From CAZYTM01 sp964649725 (lineage in GTDB: Bacteria > Desulfobacterota > Desulfuromonadia > Geobacterales > Geobacteraceae), in NCBI GenBank assembly GCA_964649725.1, contig CAZYTM010000002.1:186001-250000 (forward strand): a stretch of DNA of 64,000 nt, in the 5' to 3' direction. This document shows positions 1 through 8,512 of this stretch, piece by piece. The notes beneath the pieces were generated by a model. It was given only the letters and a program-made list of their open reading frames with translations. It made no database searches and was not told where the DNA came from. The position numbers were made by a program, and so were the translations under genes. Numbering within the stretch: the stretch's first letter is position 1; each line of letters opens with the position of its first letter.

Positions 1-98
1 TGCCAATTATCTCTGCCCACCTTAAAAATATCATCGGAGCAATGTTTAATTATTGCCCCCCCCAAATTACCACTTGGGCCAGTCAACAGCAATTTCAT
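1..98 (-). CDS. NAD(P)-dependent epimerase/reductase (SDR), N-terminal fragment
   Basis: The first 32 codons of a gene that runs off the left edge. It starts at an ATG one base after the stop of the upstream glycosyltransferase gene, with GGAG about nine bases before it. The visible protein begins with a Rossmann dinucleotide-binding loop (TGPSGNLGG, residues 6 to 14), typical of short-chain dehydrogenase/epimerase proteins of sugar pathways. The codons for Leu-Gly-Gly-Ala contain an unbroken run of eight G (C on the plus strand, 56 to 63), which could slip. Substrate cannot be judged from so short a piece. It is presumably the next gene of the same glycan operon. Confidence 0.75.
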   Translation of the reverse strand, partial: MKLLLTGPSGNLGGAIIKHCSDDIFKVGRDNW

Positions 99-99
99 C

Positions 100-1191
100 T
101 CAATTTCTCCGACTATTCACCACTTCTATCAATTTATCGGTGAATCTGTTCATATTTGTGGTCAAACGTCCACGGCAGCGGATAATATCTCTATTCTTCT
201 CGCGCATCGGTTGTAAAACCGATTCTGGCAGACGACATATCTCTCGGAATTTATCTGCCGTTTCACTCAGATTGCCAATATCGACAACGAATCCATTGAT
301 GCCGTCTTCTACCCATTCACGATTTGGTTCAATATTTGATACAATCGGAATTGCTCCCACTGCCATTGCCTCCATTAACGAAAGGGAAGCGCCATCAGAT
401 GATGTTAGCGAAACGTAGAATTTCGACTTTGCCACGGCATCGATATTATCAATGTATGGCAGCATCCCAAGGTGCTCGGCATGAGGCAAGGATGCCAACT
501 GCTTTTTAATTTCATTTTCCAGAGGTCCATTGTCACCGATTAAAGCCAATTTTACAGGTAAATCTATTATGGAAAATATGTCAAGAATTATCGTGATATT
601 TGAATTAGAGACCCATGCCCTGTTTGATATGAAATCATATTTTTTCACCTGCACCGGATAATTAACAACTTCTTCGCCCACACCATACTGCTGAGTCAAC
701 AATTTCCCTTCAGGCAATCTGATAAACCCCTTAATTTTATTTGTCATAGTAATTGATGAACTGACAAGCAGATCCCCCCTGGACAATGTGAATCTGGTTA
801 GCCAGAGGTAGAGCAAGTTCCTAAAAGGTGTAATCATGACATCAGAACCTATAATGAAGTGACTCAAAACAGCATTACCTTTTACTAATGCTCCAATAAA
901 TCCGTAACTTGTCAGATAGACTGTACTGATAACATCAGGCGCGAGATCCTTAACGATTTTTCTGATCCTTAAAATATTCTTCAAATAACCATAATTCGAA
1001 CCATCTGCAGAGACATTATTAGCATAAACTTTATATATATGTTTTACCCTGGCATTATTAACAATACCTTCCCTTATCCCTTCAGGATTCATTGTTAGAA
1101 GGTAAATATCCAACTCATCCTTTAATGACAACCCGTAAATCCATTTTTCCGTATGTATACTATGACCATCGGCCATAACTAATATTTTCAT
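100..1191 (-). CDS. glycosyltransferase, GT4 (GT-B) family
   Basis: A 363-residue retaining GT-B glycosyltransferase, probably transferring a nucleotide-activated sugar during O-unit assembly at the cytoplasmic membrane face. The N-terminus MKILVMADGHSIHTEKW is the usual acceptor-domain beta strand of GT4 enzymes. The C-terminal donor-binding segment DGASLSLMEAMAVGAIP corresponds to the family EX7E motif, but the first acid is Asp rather than Glu (D-X7-E). The gene is AT-rich and follows the Wzy-like polymerase gene by 54 bases. Donor and acceptor cannot be assigned from sequence. Confidence 0.85.
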   Translation of the reverse strand: MKILVMADGHSIHTEKWIYGLSLKDELDIYLLTMNPEGIREGIVNNARVKHIYKVYANNVSADGSNYGYLKNILRIRKIVKDLAPDVISTVYLTSYGFIGALVKGNAVLSHFIIGSDVMITPFRNLLYLWLTRFTLSRGDLLVSSSITMTNKIKGFIRLPEGKLLTQQYGVGEEVVNYPVQVKKYDFISNRAWVSNSNITIILDIFSIIDLPVKLALIGDNGPLENEIKKQLASLPHAEHLGMLPYIDNIDAVAKSKFYVSLTSSDGASLSLMEAMAVGAIPIVSNIEPNREWVEDGINGFVVDIGNLSETADKFREICRLPESVLQPMREKNRDIIRCRGRLTTNMNRFTDKLIEVVNSRRN

Positions 1192-1245
1192 GTATATATT
1201 CCAAAGTATGCTTGCTAGCCAGCAGCTAAAGAATTTTGGTGTCGA

Positions 1246-2439
1246 CTAGGTGAATCTACTTTTAGTCTTACCCTGCAAACCCAGAAACAACAAAAAGATG
1301 AATAAAAATATGTTATTAATATTTGCAGTATGGACGAAACAGGCTAATGATACAAATAAGATTACCTTGTAGTCGTTTTTGAATATATTGATCTCTTTCA
1401 AGCTGAATAAAGGTTTATATATATTAAACATCCATAATAACAAACCTATCGGTCCGATTTGATACATGAAATCTAAAATGAATATTTCATTGTCTGATAC
1501 TTCAAAAGGGATCTCCTTTTGTTCTCCCTGCATCTGCAACCCGGCGGATGAACGGATATAAAATCCATTAGGGACCATACTCAACTTCAATAGTGACAGC
1601 TCCTTTAACTGACCAGTCATTCGCTGGCTACCGTAGCTTTCAAGACCAAACTCCTGCATATAATAATTCCAATATGAGGGCATCATTATAGCAAATATCA
1701 AAGTTGAACATAAAATAAATGCCGTCAATACAATTTTGTATTTTGCGTTATACCTAAATAGTACCAGCAAAAACAGAGTGACCCCAAATGCGACGACCCA
1801 GGTCTTAGTCCCACAAATAAGCAAACTGATCATCAGAAATACGAATAAGTACCACTTTTTTACCAACAGGCAATACAATGAACCTATTGCCAATACAGGT
1901 CCTTGGGTATGTATGTTGAGATACAGACCTAAAGGGCGCCAGGTTTTGAATTCATCACCGAAATATGACAAGGATTTGAAATAGCTATTGAGTGGGTTAG
2001 GCAATAAGAGCGATATGGATTCAAAGATTGCAACTGCAGCAAAACAGACAGTTAATATAAAAAAATGTTTTCTGATCTTCTGGTCAAACTGGGGGTCGTT
2101 GTCAATAAGATATTGGAAGAGTGGAATAAATAAAAAAGCAGCGAAATATGATTTGAAATTCAAGAACGCAGCTACGATGTTTTGGTGCTCTACAAAAAAC
2201 TGAATAATAAATATATAGAGATACAATAAAATAACATACAAAAAATCTTTTTTAAATGTCCCATACCATATCAATGCTAAAGGGATGAGATAAAACCACC
2301 CCTGCAACAGAAGTGTTAACAGCACCTCTAATTGCGGGTTGATCTTGCGCGCGACCCCCCTCAAAAACATTTCAAATCCACCAAGATAGATAGTGGAAAA
2401 TATCAATATTCTAAACAATTTCAATTTGTTTATTTTCAT
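1246..2439 (-). CDS. wzy: O-antigen polymerase-like membrane protein (Wzy candidate)
   Basis: A 397-residue, very hydrophobic protein with roughly ten membrane segments and one larger polar stretch near residues 265 to 320, the layout expected of Wzy polymerases. The segment RPLGLYLNIHTQGPVLAIG followed by a membrane helix and KTWVVAF resembles the conserved core of the O-antigen polymerase/ligase family. The gene has the strongest AT bias in the window, as is common for wzy. It sits among glycosyltransferase genes and a Wzx-type flippase lies at 19.5 kb, supporting a Wzy-dependent pathway. WaaL-type ligase is the main alternative, but its usual signature loop is not evident. Confidence 0.7.
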   Translation of the reverse strand: MKINKLKLFRILIFSTIYLGGFEMFLRGVARKINPQLEVLLTLLLQGWFYLIPLALIWYGTFKKDFLYVILLYLYIFIIQFFVEHQNIVAAFLNFKSYFAAFLFIPLFQYLIDNDPQFDQKIRKHFFILTVCFAAVAIFESISLLLPNPLNSYFKSLSYFGDEFKTWRPLGLYLNIHTQGPVLAIGSLYCLLVKKWYLFVFLMISLLICGTKTWVVAFGVTLFLLVLFRYNAKYKIVLTAFILCSTLIFAIMMPSYWNYYMQEFGLESYGSQRMTGQLKELSLLKLSMVPNGFYIRSSAGLQMQGEQKEIPFEVSDNEIFILDFMYQIGPIGLLLWMFNIYKPLFSLKEINIFKNDYKVILFVSLACFVHTANINNIFLFIFLLFLGLQGKTKSRFT

Positions 2440-2610
2440 TTATAATGCATTCTATATATAATTAGTTTGTTAAGTTGTAATACTGATAGAACTATTAATT
2501 GTGGGCATATAACCATTGTATTAATTATATCCCCAGGCCATAACTTATATTCAAGATTTTAAATCAATTTGTCTTTATCTGTCTTCAAGCGGTGCAATTA
2601 AAATACAAAT

Positions 2611-3498
2611 TCAAAACCTCTTCAATAAAACCGTTAATGCAAATCGTATAGACCCTTTACTCACGATTCGTGCAATTCCTATAAATAATTTCTTTTCATA
2701 TTTAATCATCATAAGACCAGCATAGGTATTTAGTTCTTTTATCCGTCTAATTGTAAGTTCCTTTATATCATTACCAGTAATATATTCTCTCCATTTATGT
2801 ATTATTCTCAGAGATTCATCATAACTTAATACCTTCTGTTTCAATGTGATATTAGAAGAATGAATTCTGTATTTGCAGCAGATGTCTTGCACTGCCCTTA
2901 CTTTGTATTTAACTGCTATGGCAACGAATATATAATAATCTTCTGCCTGAAAAAAATCATTGGGTATCCCACCAACTTCTATAAATGCATCTTTCAATAC
3001 TATTGCAGAGACTAGCGGTATAAAGTTTTCTGCCAATAGTAAATCATTTAATACATATCCCTCAGGCAACAAACTCCCATTGTAAGTATTCACCAACTCG
3101 CTTTCCATGACATTTGTGCCAAACATCAAAGCTCTACCATATACGATACCAAGATTGATATCCTGTTCATTATTAATTATCTCAACTTGTTTTGCCAGTT
3201 TATCTGGTAACCAGATATCGTCGCAATCCAGAAATGCTACCCATTTGCCCTTCGCGTAATTAACTGCAAGATTTCTTGCTTCTCCAAGGGAAGTGTGACG
3301 ATCAGCATAATGGTAGACAAGGCGTGAATCATCGTATGATTTAAAGATGGCAGCACTTGTATCAGTTGACTGGTTATCCCAAAAGATTAATTCCCAGTCA
3401 GAATATGTTTGTGCTATGACGCTGTCTATAGCTTCATGCAAATATTTGTCTGAATTATAACAGTTCATTATTACTGAAACGAGAGGTGCAGAGACCAC
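2611..3498 (-). CDS. glycosyltransferase family 2
   Basis: A 295-residue GT-A enzyme. The N-terminus (PLVSVIMNCYNSDKYL) is the canonical GT2 nucleotide-binding strand. WDNQSTDTS and the metal-binding DXD-type motif LDCDDIW near residue 95 are present. A C-terminal basic segment may contact the membrane. The start is GTG with GGAG eight bases upstream. The AT-rich gap of 171 bases to the polymerase gene holds no recognisable gene. It is likely one of the transferases that build the repeat unit; the sugar is unknown. Confidence 0.87.
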   Translation of the reverse strand: MVSAPLVSVIMNCYNSDKYLHEAIDSVIAQTYSDWELIFWDNQSTDTSAAIFKSYDDSRLVYHYADRHTSLGEARNLAVNYAKGKWVAFLDCDDIWLPDKLAKQVEIINNEQDINLGIVYGRALMFGTNVMESELVNTYNGSLLPEGYVLNDLLLAENFIPLVSAIVLKDAFIEVGGIPNDFFQAEDYYIFVAIAVKYKVRAVQDICCKYRIHSSNITLKQKVLSYDESLRIIHKWREYITGNDIKELTIRRIKELNTYAGLMMIKYEKKLFIGIARIVSKGSIRFALTVLLKRF

Positions 3499-3551
3499 AA
3501 GCGTAGCTCCATGTCTTAAATAAATCCCGCGTTGGTGCCTTCAGCAACTGA

Positions 3552-4679
3552 TCAACTGATATACTTATCTAGATCTTCAAGCAACTTTTCGCAGATAAAA
3601 TCTATATCCCGTTCCAGAAGATCTGGATGTAACGGGAGAGAAAGCAATTCAGGATATACCTCTTCAACAACTGGCAAAGGAAACTTGACTGCATTATACT
3701 GAAAATACTCAAGCCAGTGGTTTGGCTGGTAGTGTACACCCGTCTGGATGCCCTGCCCAGTGAGCCATGTGCGCAACTTTTCGCGCTCTTTAAGGCCATT
3801 AATGCGTATAACGTAAATATGAGGGACGACATCACTATAATCATGAGGGATTAAGGAAATACCAGCGATATTATGCAAACGTGCGTCGTAACGACTAGCC
3901 AATAATTGTCGTTTTTTTGCAAATTCTTCATACCTGTCAAGTTGAGCTATGCCGATGGCAGCCATGACGTTACTCATATGATAACGCCACCCCTGTATAT
4001 GTACCTGGAATTCCCAACTGCGAGCCCCCGCATAGCGCTGTTCAGTGTCTTTTTCCACGCCGAGCAATCTGGCATCACGGACTCTTTGTAGGGTTAATTC
4101 ATCGTCAGTCACAATACATCCACCCTCACCGGAGGTTATATTCTTAATCCCATCAAAGCTGAAACAGGACACGTCACCAAAAGAGCCAATGGGTCGTCCG
4201 CCATAGATGGTACCAAATGCATGAGCTGCATCCTCAATAATACGCAGCCCATTCCGGGATGCAAATTTATAAATCCCAGCAAGGTCACCTACACCACCGC
4301 TATAATGCACTGGCATCACAGCTTTAACATTTGGGGTGAGACGTCTTTCAGCATCTCGCCAATCAAGCGTTAACGTCGTGGGATCGATGTCACAAGCTAT
4401 AGGTCGCGCACCGGTTGCCGAGATAGCTTGAAATGAGGCAATATAGGTGAGTGAGGGGACTAATACTTCATCTCCGGCACCAATACCACAAGCCTGCAAT
4501 GCCAATTGCAGGGCAGCAGTTCCAGTACAGACGCAAACTGCAGGTCGCCCAAAAAATACAGACAACTGCTTTTCAAACTGCTGAACTTCAGCACCCATAC
4601 CGAGATATTCACGGTCAAGCACACCAAGGACAGCTTCTTTTTCACGACTGCCTATTATCGATTTCGATAGACGTATCAT
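3552..4679 (-). CDS. DegT/DnrJ/EryC1/StrS sugar aminotransferase (CDP-sugar branch)
   Basis: A PLP enzyme of about 375 residues. The motif FSFDGIKNITSGEGG places the PLP lysine at residue 179, and Asp150 (IIEDAAHAF) should bind the pyridine nitrogen. Having lysine makes it an aminotransferase and not an RfbH-type 3-dehydrase, which has histidine there. I use the ATG at 4679, which overlaps the TGA of the RmlC-like gene (ATGA) and follows a GGGGGGTGG run; a GTG four codons upstream is possible. It follows rfbF, rfbG and an epimerase-like gene, so the likely reaction is amination of an epimerised CDP-4-keto-6-deoxy sugar. The position aminated (C3 or C4) is not decided. Confidence 0.87.
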   Translation of the reverse strand: MIRLSKSIIGSREKEAVLGVLDREYLGMGAEVQQFEKQLSVFFGRPAVCVCTGTAALQLALQACGIGAGDEVLVPSLTYIASFQAISATGARPIACDIDPTTLTLDWRDAERRLTPNVKAVMPVHYSGGVGDLAGIYKFASRNGLRIIEDAAHAFGTIYGGRPIGSFGDVSCFSFDGIKNITSGEGGCIVTDDELTLQRVRDARLLGVEKDTEQRYAGARSWEFQVHIQGWRYHMSNVMAAIGIAQLDRYEEFAKKRQLLASRYDARLHNIAGISLIPHDYSDVVPHIYVIRINGLKEREKLRTWLTGQGIQTGVHYQPNHWLEYFQYNAVKFPLPVVEEVYPELLSLPLHPDLLERDIDFICEKLLEDLDKYIS

Positions 4680-5125
4680 TCCACCCCCCACTCATATGGG
4701 ATAGAATCTAAGCTGATATTTTCACTCTCTTCGGGGTCGTGCATCAGGTCAGCAATATTAAGGAGCAGATTGATTCTGCTCCCGAGCCCCTTGAATCCCA
4801 TCCAGACTCCCGGAGGGACTGTCAACCGCTGATAGTTTTGCGGTGACAGACAGACATCTAAAAATGAGCCCTTTGTGGGGCTCTCGATTCTATCATCATA
4901 AATAACGAATCTGATCTCTCCTACAGGGACAACCAGATTCATGGTCATGCGCAGATGTTTTTTCCAACCCTTCACATCTCCGCAATTAACAGTAGAAAAG
5001 TACGCTTCGCCAAACCCGTTGAACCCGGTATCACTCCTTTTCATCGCATGGAAGACATCACCCTTTGCATGCAATATGCTTTTCAACGGGGTGAGTATTA
5101 CTCCCTCGATAGCTACTCTCCCCAT
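4676..5125 (-). CDS. RmlC-like cupin, putative 4-keto-6-deoxysugar 3,5- or 3-epimerase
   Basis: A 149-residue single-domain cupin related to dTDP-4-dehydrorhamnose 3,5-epimerases, shorter than RmlC (about 180). A candidate catalytic His lies in KGWKKHLRMTMNL, followed by the strand GEIRFVIYDDR, and VPPGVWMGFKGL matches the conserved late strand. It overlaps the 3' end of rfbG by 13 bases and the next aminotransferase by 4, so the four genes 3552 to 6980 look translationally coupled. The context suggests it epimerises the CDP-4-keto-6-deoxyglucose made by RfbG. A 3,4-ketoisomerase (FdtA-like) role is possible because those enzymes are also short cupins. Confidence 0.75.
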   Translation of the reverse strand: MGRVAIEGVILTPLKSILHAKGDVFHAMKRSDTGFNGFGEAYFSTVNCGDVKGWKKHLRMTMNLVVPVGEIRFVIYDDRIESPTKGSFLDVCLSPQNYQRLTVPPGVWMGFKGLGSRINLLLNIADLMHDPEESENISLDSIPYEWGVE

Positions 5126-6210
5126 TTTAAACCCTTTCTCACCGCTGCAGCCTCATATTGTGATATTTGCTCTAAAGTGAATTCATGCATCGGCTCTGTC
5201 TGCCTGTAGTATTTATAATACCAGGAACTTACTTTCTCAATCATCTGACTGTATTCAAGCGCAGGAAACCAGCGCAAATAATGTAGTGCCTTGTCACAAT
5301 TCAATTTCAGCAGATTTGACTCTGCAAAAGTCACTTCTCCGGTAACAGTATAAGCATCTGCAGGATTCTGAAAATCCCAGTGGCAACTCATATCTTCTAA
5401 AATCTGCACCACTGTATAGTTTTGCTCTGCCATAGGGCCGAAGTTGAAACTTTCGCCATGTACCTTGTCAGGGTTCTCAAACAATGACTGAGCGAGCGCT
5501 AGATATCCACTTAACGGTTCGAGTACGTGCTGCCAAGGACGGGTAGCATTAGGGTTCCTGATGGCGACTTGCTGCCCCTGACTCCACGCCCTCATGCAAT
5601 CTGGCACTATCCTGTCAGCAGCCCAGTCTCCGCCTCCAATGACGTTGCCCGCCCTTGCCGAAGCTACTTTCGTATCTGAATCGCAGAAATAGGAATGGAA
5701 ATACGATTTGAATATCAGCTCTGCAGCACCTTTTGAGCCACTGTATATATCTTTTCCCCCAAGCCTGTCTGCCTCGCGATATCCCCATACCCATTCAACA
5801 TTATCGTAACACTTATCACTCGTTATAATCACGGCACAACAAGGGTGAGCTGAACGGCGTAGCGCTTCGAGGACATGAGCAGTCCCCATAACATTTGAGG
5901 AAAGTGTCTCGATTGGATCACGATACGAAAGTGAGACTATTGGCTGTGCCGCCAAGTGAAAGACGAAGTCTGGTTTAACATTCTCGACCAGAGCAGACAG
6001 CGGCTCCAAGTTTCTGATGTCCTGTTCATAATGAACGATTTTTTCGGCCAGTTTCAACTCTTCAAACATTGACGGATGAGAAGGGATGTCCTTGGAAACT
6101 CCATAGACCTCAGCCCCAAGCTTCAAAAGCCATACAGTCAGCCAACTCCCCTTAAAACCGGTATTGCCAGTTATCAGAACCTTTTTGCCAGCATATATAT
6201 TAGCAAACAT
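5113..6210 (-). CDS. rfbG: CDP-glucose 4,6-dehydratase
   Basis: An extended SDR of about 365 residues converting CDP-glucose to CDP-4-keto-6-deoxyglucose. It has the NAD loop TGNTGFKGSW (residues 14 to 23), the catalytic YSGSK, and the family segments RAGNVIGGGDWA and RPWQHVLEPLSGYL. The start is taken at the ATG overlapping the rfbF stop (TGATG) with GGAGAG before it; upstream Met codons lie inside rfbF. Adjacency to glucose-1-phosphate cytidylyltransferase confirms the CDP pathway. No rfbH or rfbI (3-deoxygenation) genes follow. Confidence 0.93.
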   Translation of the reverse strand: MFANIYAGKKVLITGNTGFKGSWLTVWLLKLGAEVYGVSKDIPSHPSMFEELKLAEKIVHYEQDIRNLEPLSALVENVKPDFVFHLAAQPIVSLSYRDPIETLSSNVMGTAHVLEALRRSAHPCCAVIITSDKCYDNVEWVWGYREADRLGGKDIYSGSKGAAELIFKSYFHSYFCDSDTKVASARAGNVIGGGDWAADRIVPDCMRAWSQGQQVAIRNPNATRPWQHVLEPLSGYLALAQSLFENPDKVHGESFNFGPMAEQNYTVVQILEDMSCHWDFQNPADAYTVTGEVTFAESNLLKLNCDKALHYLRWFPALEYSQMIEKVSSWYYKYYRQTEPMHEFTLEQISQYEAAAVRKGLKWGE

Positions 6211-6980
6211 CAATCTCTCCATATTTTCCAAGGAGCATCAATTTTCCATAGCTCCTCAAGATGGTTTTTGTCCCTGATGGTATCCATGCATTGCCAGAAG
6301 CCTTCATGACGGTAAGCCATCAATTGACCGTCCTTGGCAAGTCGCTCCAGCGGATCGGCCTCAAGCACCGTATCGTCACCATGCAGGTAATCAAAAATCC
6401 CCGGTTCAAAAACAAAATATCCGCCATTGATCCACCCTTCACCTGCTTGTGGTTTCTCCTTGAAATCGGCAACTCTGTCCCCGTCAAAGCTTATTCCCCC
6501 GAAACGGGCAGTTGGACGGACAGCCGTAACAGTAGCAATCCTGCCATGGGATTTGTGAAATTCGACCAGTTTGTCAATATCGACATTGCTTACTCCATCA
6601 CCATAAGTCAGCATAAAAGTTTCATGCCCAACCTTGTCTTTAAGACGGTGCAATCGTCCCCCGGTCATACTGGCAAAACCTGTGTCAATGAGGTTTACTT
6701 CCCAGTCGCGCGAACAGTTTCGTGAAGCTGTAACAGCACCAGTTTTCAGTGAGATTTTAAGGTCACTCTGCAAGTTACAGTAATTCAGAAAATATTCCTT
6801 TATTACTTCACCTTTATAGCCAAGAGCCACGATGAATTCATTGTACCCGTAGTGGCTGTATATGTTCATTATATGCCACAGGATAGGTTTGCCGCCTATC
6901 TCGACCATCGGTTTAGGCTTTATTGTTGTTTCTTCACTGAGACGTGTGCCGAGTCCACCTGCAAGAAGTACGACCTTCAT
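6210..6980 (-). CDS. rfbF: glucose-1-phosphate cytidylyltransferase
   Basis: A 256-residue nucleotidyltransferase making CDP-glucose from glucose-1-phosphate and CTP. The N-terminal signature GGLGTRLSEET followed by IKPKPMVEIGGKPI is diagnostic of RfbF/DdhA, as are LTYGDGVSNVD and FKEKPQAGEGWINGGYF. Length matches the family (about 257). It opens the CDP-sugar subcluster rfbF, rfbG, RmlC-like, aminotransferase. Its upstream spacer (6981 to 7164) contains an in-frame open extension of the previous gene described in the findings. Confidence 0.95.
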   Translation of the reverse strand: MKVVLLAGGLGTRLSEETTIKPKPMVEIGGKPILWHIMNIYSHYGYNEFIVALGYKGEVIKEYFLNYCNLQSDLKISLKTGAVTASRNCSRDWEVNLIDTGFASMTGGRLHRLKDKVGHETFMLTYGDGVSNVDIDKLVEFHKSHGRIATVTAVRPTARFGGISFDGDRVADFKEKPQAGEGWINGGYFVFEPGIFDYLHGDDTVLEADPLERLAKDGQLMAYRHEGFWQCMDTIRDKNHLEELWKIDAPWKIWRD

Positions 6981-7164
6981 ATAGATATCCTTTTGTTGAG
7001 ATAGTGCTCAAAAGTTATATTATTTTGCTGACACTACGAACAACATTCTTGTATCTAAAACCGAGATTGATTCCTGTCACGGCTGGAAATGATCCTTCTA
7101 GTAAAATGCTAATGAGATAATATAGCAAACCATATAGAATGATGCAAAAAATCCTGCCAATCTC

Positions 7165-8499
7165 TCATTCTTTATCTGAGGTCAACATATAACGAATCCT
7201 CTCTCCCAGAAAATTAACTCCTGCAGAATCAAGGGCACAGGGGATATTGACAATCTTTTTACAAACATCTTCCGACACAGGACAAGAACCAAGAAAATAC
7301 CCCATACTCTCCAAACCGTCAACTGCACAAATTATCGGTTGCTGGAACCATCTACTCTCTACATCTATGTATCGTGCTAATTGTTCTAGCAGCCCATACT
7401 TTTCTGGATTTGTCATAATAAAACGTAGCGGAATAATATCTCTCTCATCATCACGATATATTACTGGCAGATTGTTGCTATATCGGCTTTTATCAAAGAG
7501 TTCCAGCAGCGAAGAGCAGAATTCCTTGCGCCTCACCTTTTCCTCATTCCACCTTTCGAGTTCGATCAATCCGAGTTGCGCGAGAAAAGGTGGCATGCCT
7601 GCAGGGTAAGGATAGGGAGTTGTTCCGGACAATGGCACGCCATAATCACCAGTGAGATAAGTGATCTCCCGATCCCCTCGCAATCTACTCATAACCGTCC
7701 GTATAAGGTTGACCAATTTTACTCGTGGGTATCGATTGGGAACACAGTACTCTTTCTCAAAAAGTAGCTGCTTATAAAGCCGCTTCTGTTGCTTCGGTGG
7801 AATGCCTGGTAAACCAGCAGAGCAAGCTCTGATCCTATTGTATAGATCTATATTCTTGGTGTACAGAAATCCACCGATCATTGTATTCAGAGGCTTTGTG
7901 TGATCAGTCGAAAATATTGCGGCATCACCCCAGTTGCCAACCGTTACCCCCTTGAGTGATGAGTCAAGGGTAATGGCGCAGTCCTCAACAAGAGGGACGC
8001 CAGCCTTTCTCGCCAGAGTAGCAATTTCATCGATGTTACACGGGATACCGAATGAATGCTGCGCGACAATAAGTCTGGTCCGTTTTGACATGACCTTTTC
8101 TATTGCCTGTGCATCAGAACCGAACGTGATCCTGTCAATATCAGCATAGACAGGACGCGCGCCTGTTCTCATAACAGCATTTGGCATTACAGCGCAAGTA
8201 AATGCCGGGAGAATGACCTCATCACCAGCACCTATGCCCAAGACCTTCATCAGCTGATAGAATGCCATACGTCCAGAGGCAAAACTCACTCCGGCACCTT
8301 CGCCGATCAATCTGGCAAAACTTGTCTCATAAGCAGACACTATATGTTTGTCATCGGCAGCATCCTGACTTTCCAACCTGCGTAGAAGGGCATCAAGATC
8401 TTGCTGGCCGAGATAAGAATGCCCCTGTACAAACCCGAATTGATAGGGTCGAAGTGCATTGCGCAAAATCCCTGCAACTAAACAGACGGTGTTGTTCAT
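7165..8499 (-). CDS. DegT/DnrJ/EryC1/StrS-family PLP enzyme, divergent and long
   Basis: A 444-residue fold-type I PLP protein, longer than the usual 370 to 390. The core is recognisable: GDEVILPAFTCAVMPNA, VEDCAITLDSS (Asp173) and IFSTDHTKPLNTMIGG with probable PLP lysine 202. An insertion of about 70 residues after the lysine region and a diverged C-terminus set it apart from standard sugar aminotransferases. The start has AGGG eight bases upstream. It follows a large unknown GT-B-like gene by 13 bases. It may aminate a keto sugar, but its substrate cannot be assigned. After its TGA the frame stays open for 49 more codons. Confidence 0.8.
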   Translation of the reverse strand: MNNTVCLVAGILRNALRPYQFGFVQGHSYLGQQDLDALLRRLESQDAADDKHIVSAYETSFARLIGEGAGVSFASGRMAFYQLMKVLGIGAGDEVILPAFTCAVMPNAVMRTGARPVYADIDRITFGSDAQAIEKVMSKRTRLIVAQHSFGIPCNIDEIATLARKAGVPLVEDCAITLDSSLKGVTVGNWGDAAIFSTDHTKPLNTMIGGFLYTKNIDLYNRIRACSAGLPGIPPKQQKRLYKQLLFEKEYCVPNRYPRVKLVNLIRTVMSRLRGDREITYLTGDYGVPLSGTTPYPYPAGMPPFLAQLGLIELERWNEEKVRRKEFCSSLLELFDKSRYSNNLPVIYRDDERDIIPLRFIMTNPEKYGLLEQLARYIDVESRWFQQPIICAVDGLESMGYFLGSCPVSEDVCKKIVNIPCALDSAGVNFLGERIRYMLTSDKE

Positions 8500-8512
8500 G
8501 CTATTTCCCTGC

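Noticed and set aside
3552..4679. RfbH (CDP-4-keto-6-deoxyglucose 3-dehydrase)
   Set aside because: RfbH has His in place of the PLP lysine and binds an iron-sulfur cluster; this protein has Lys179 and is about 60 residues shorter.
7165..7167. TGA read as selenocysteine to extend the DegT-family protein
   Set aside because: The protein already reaches a natural end, and I see no SECIS-like hairpin or redox context; a remnant or chance is simpler.
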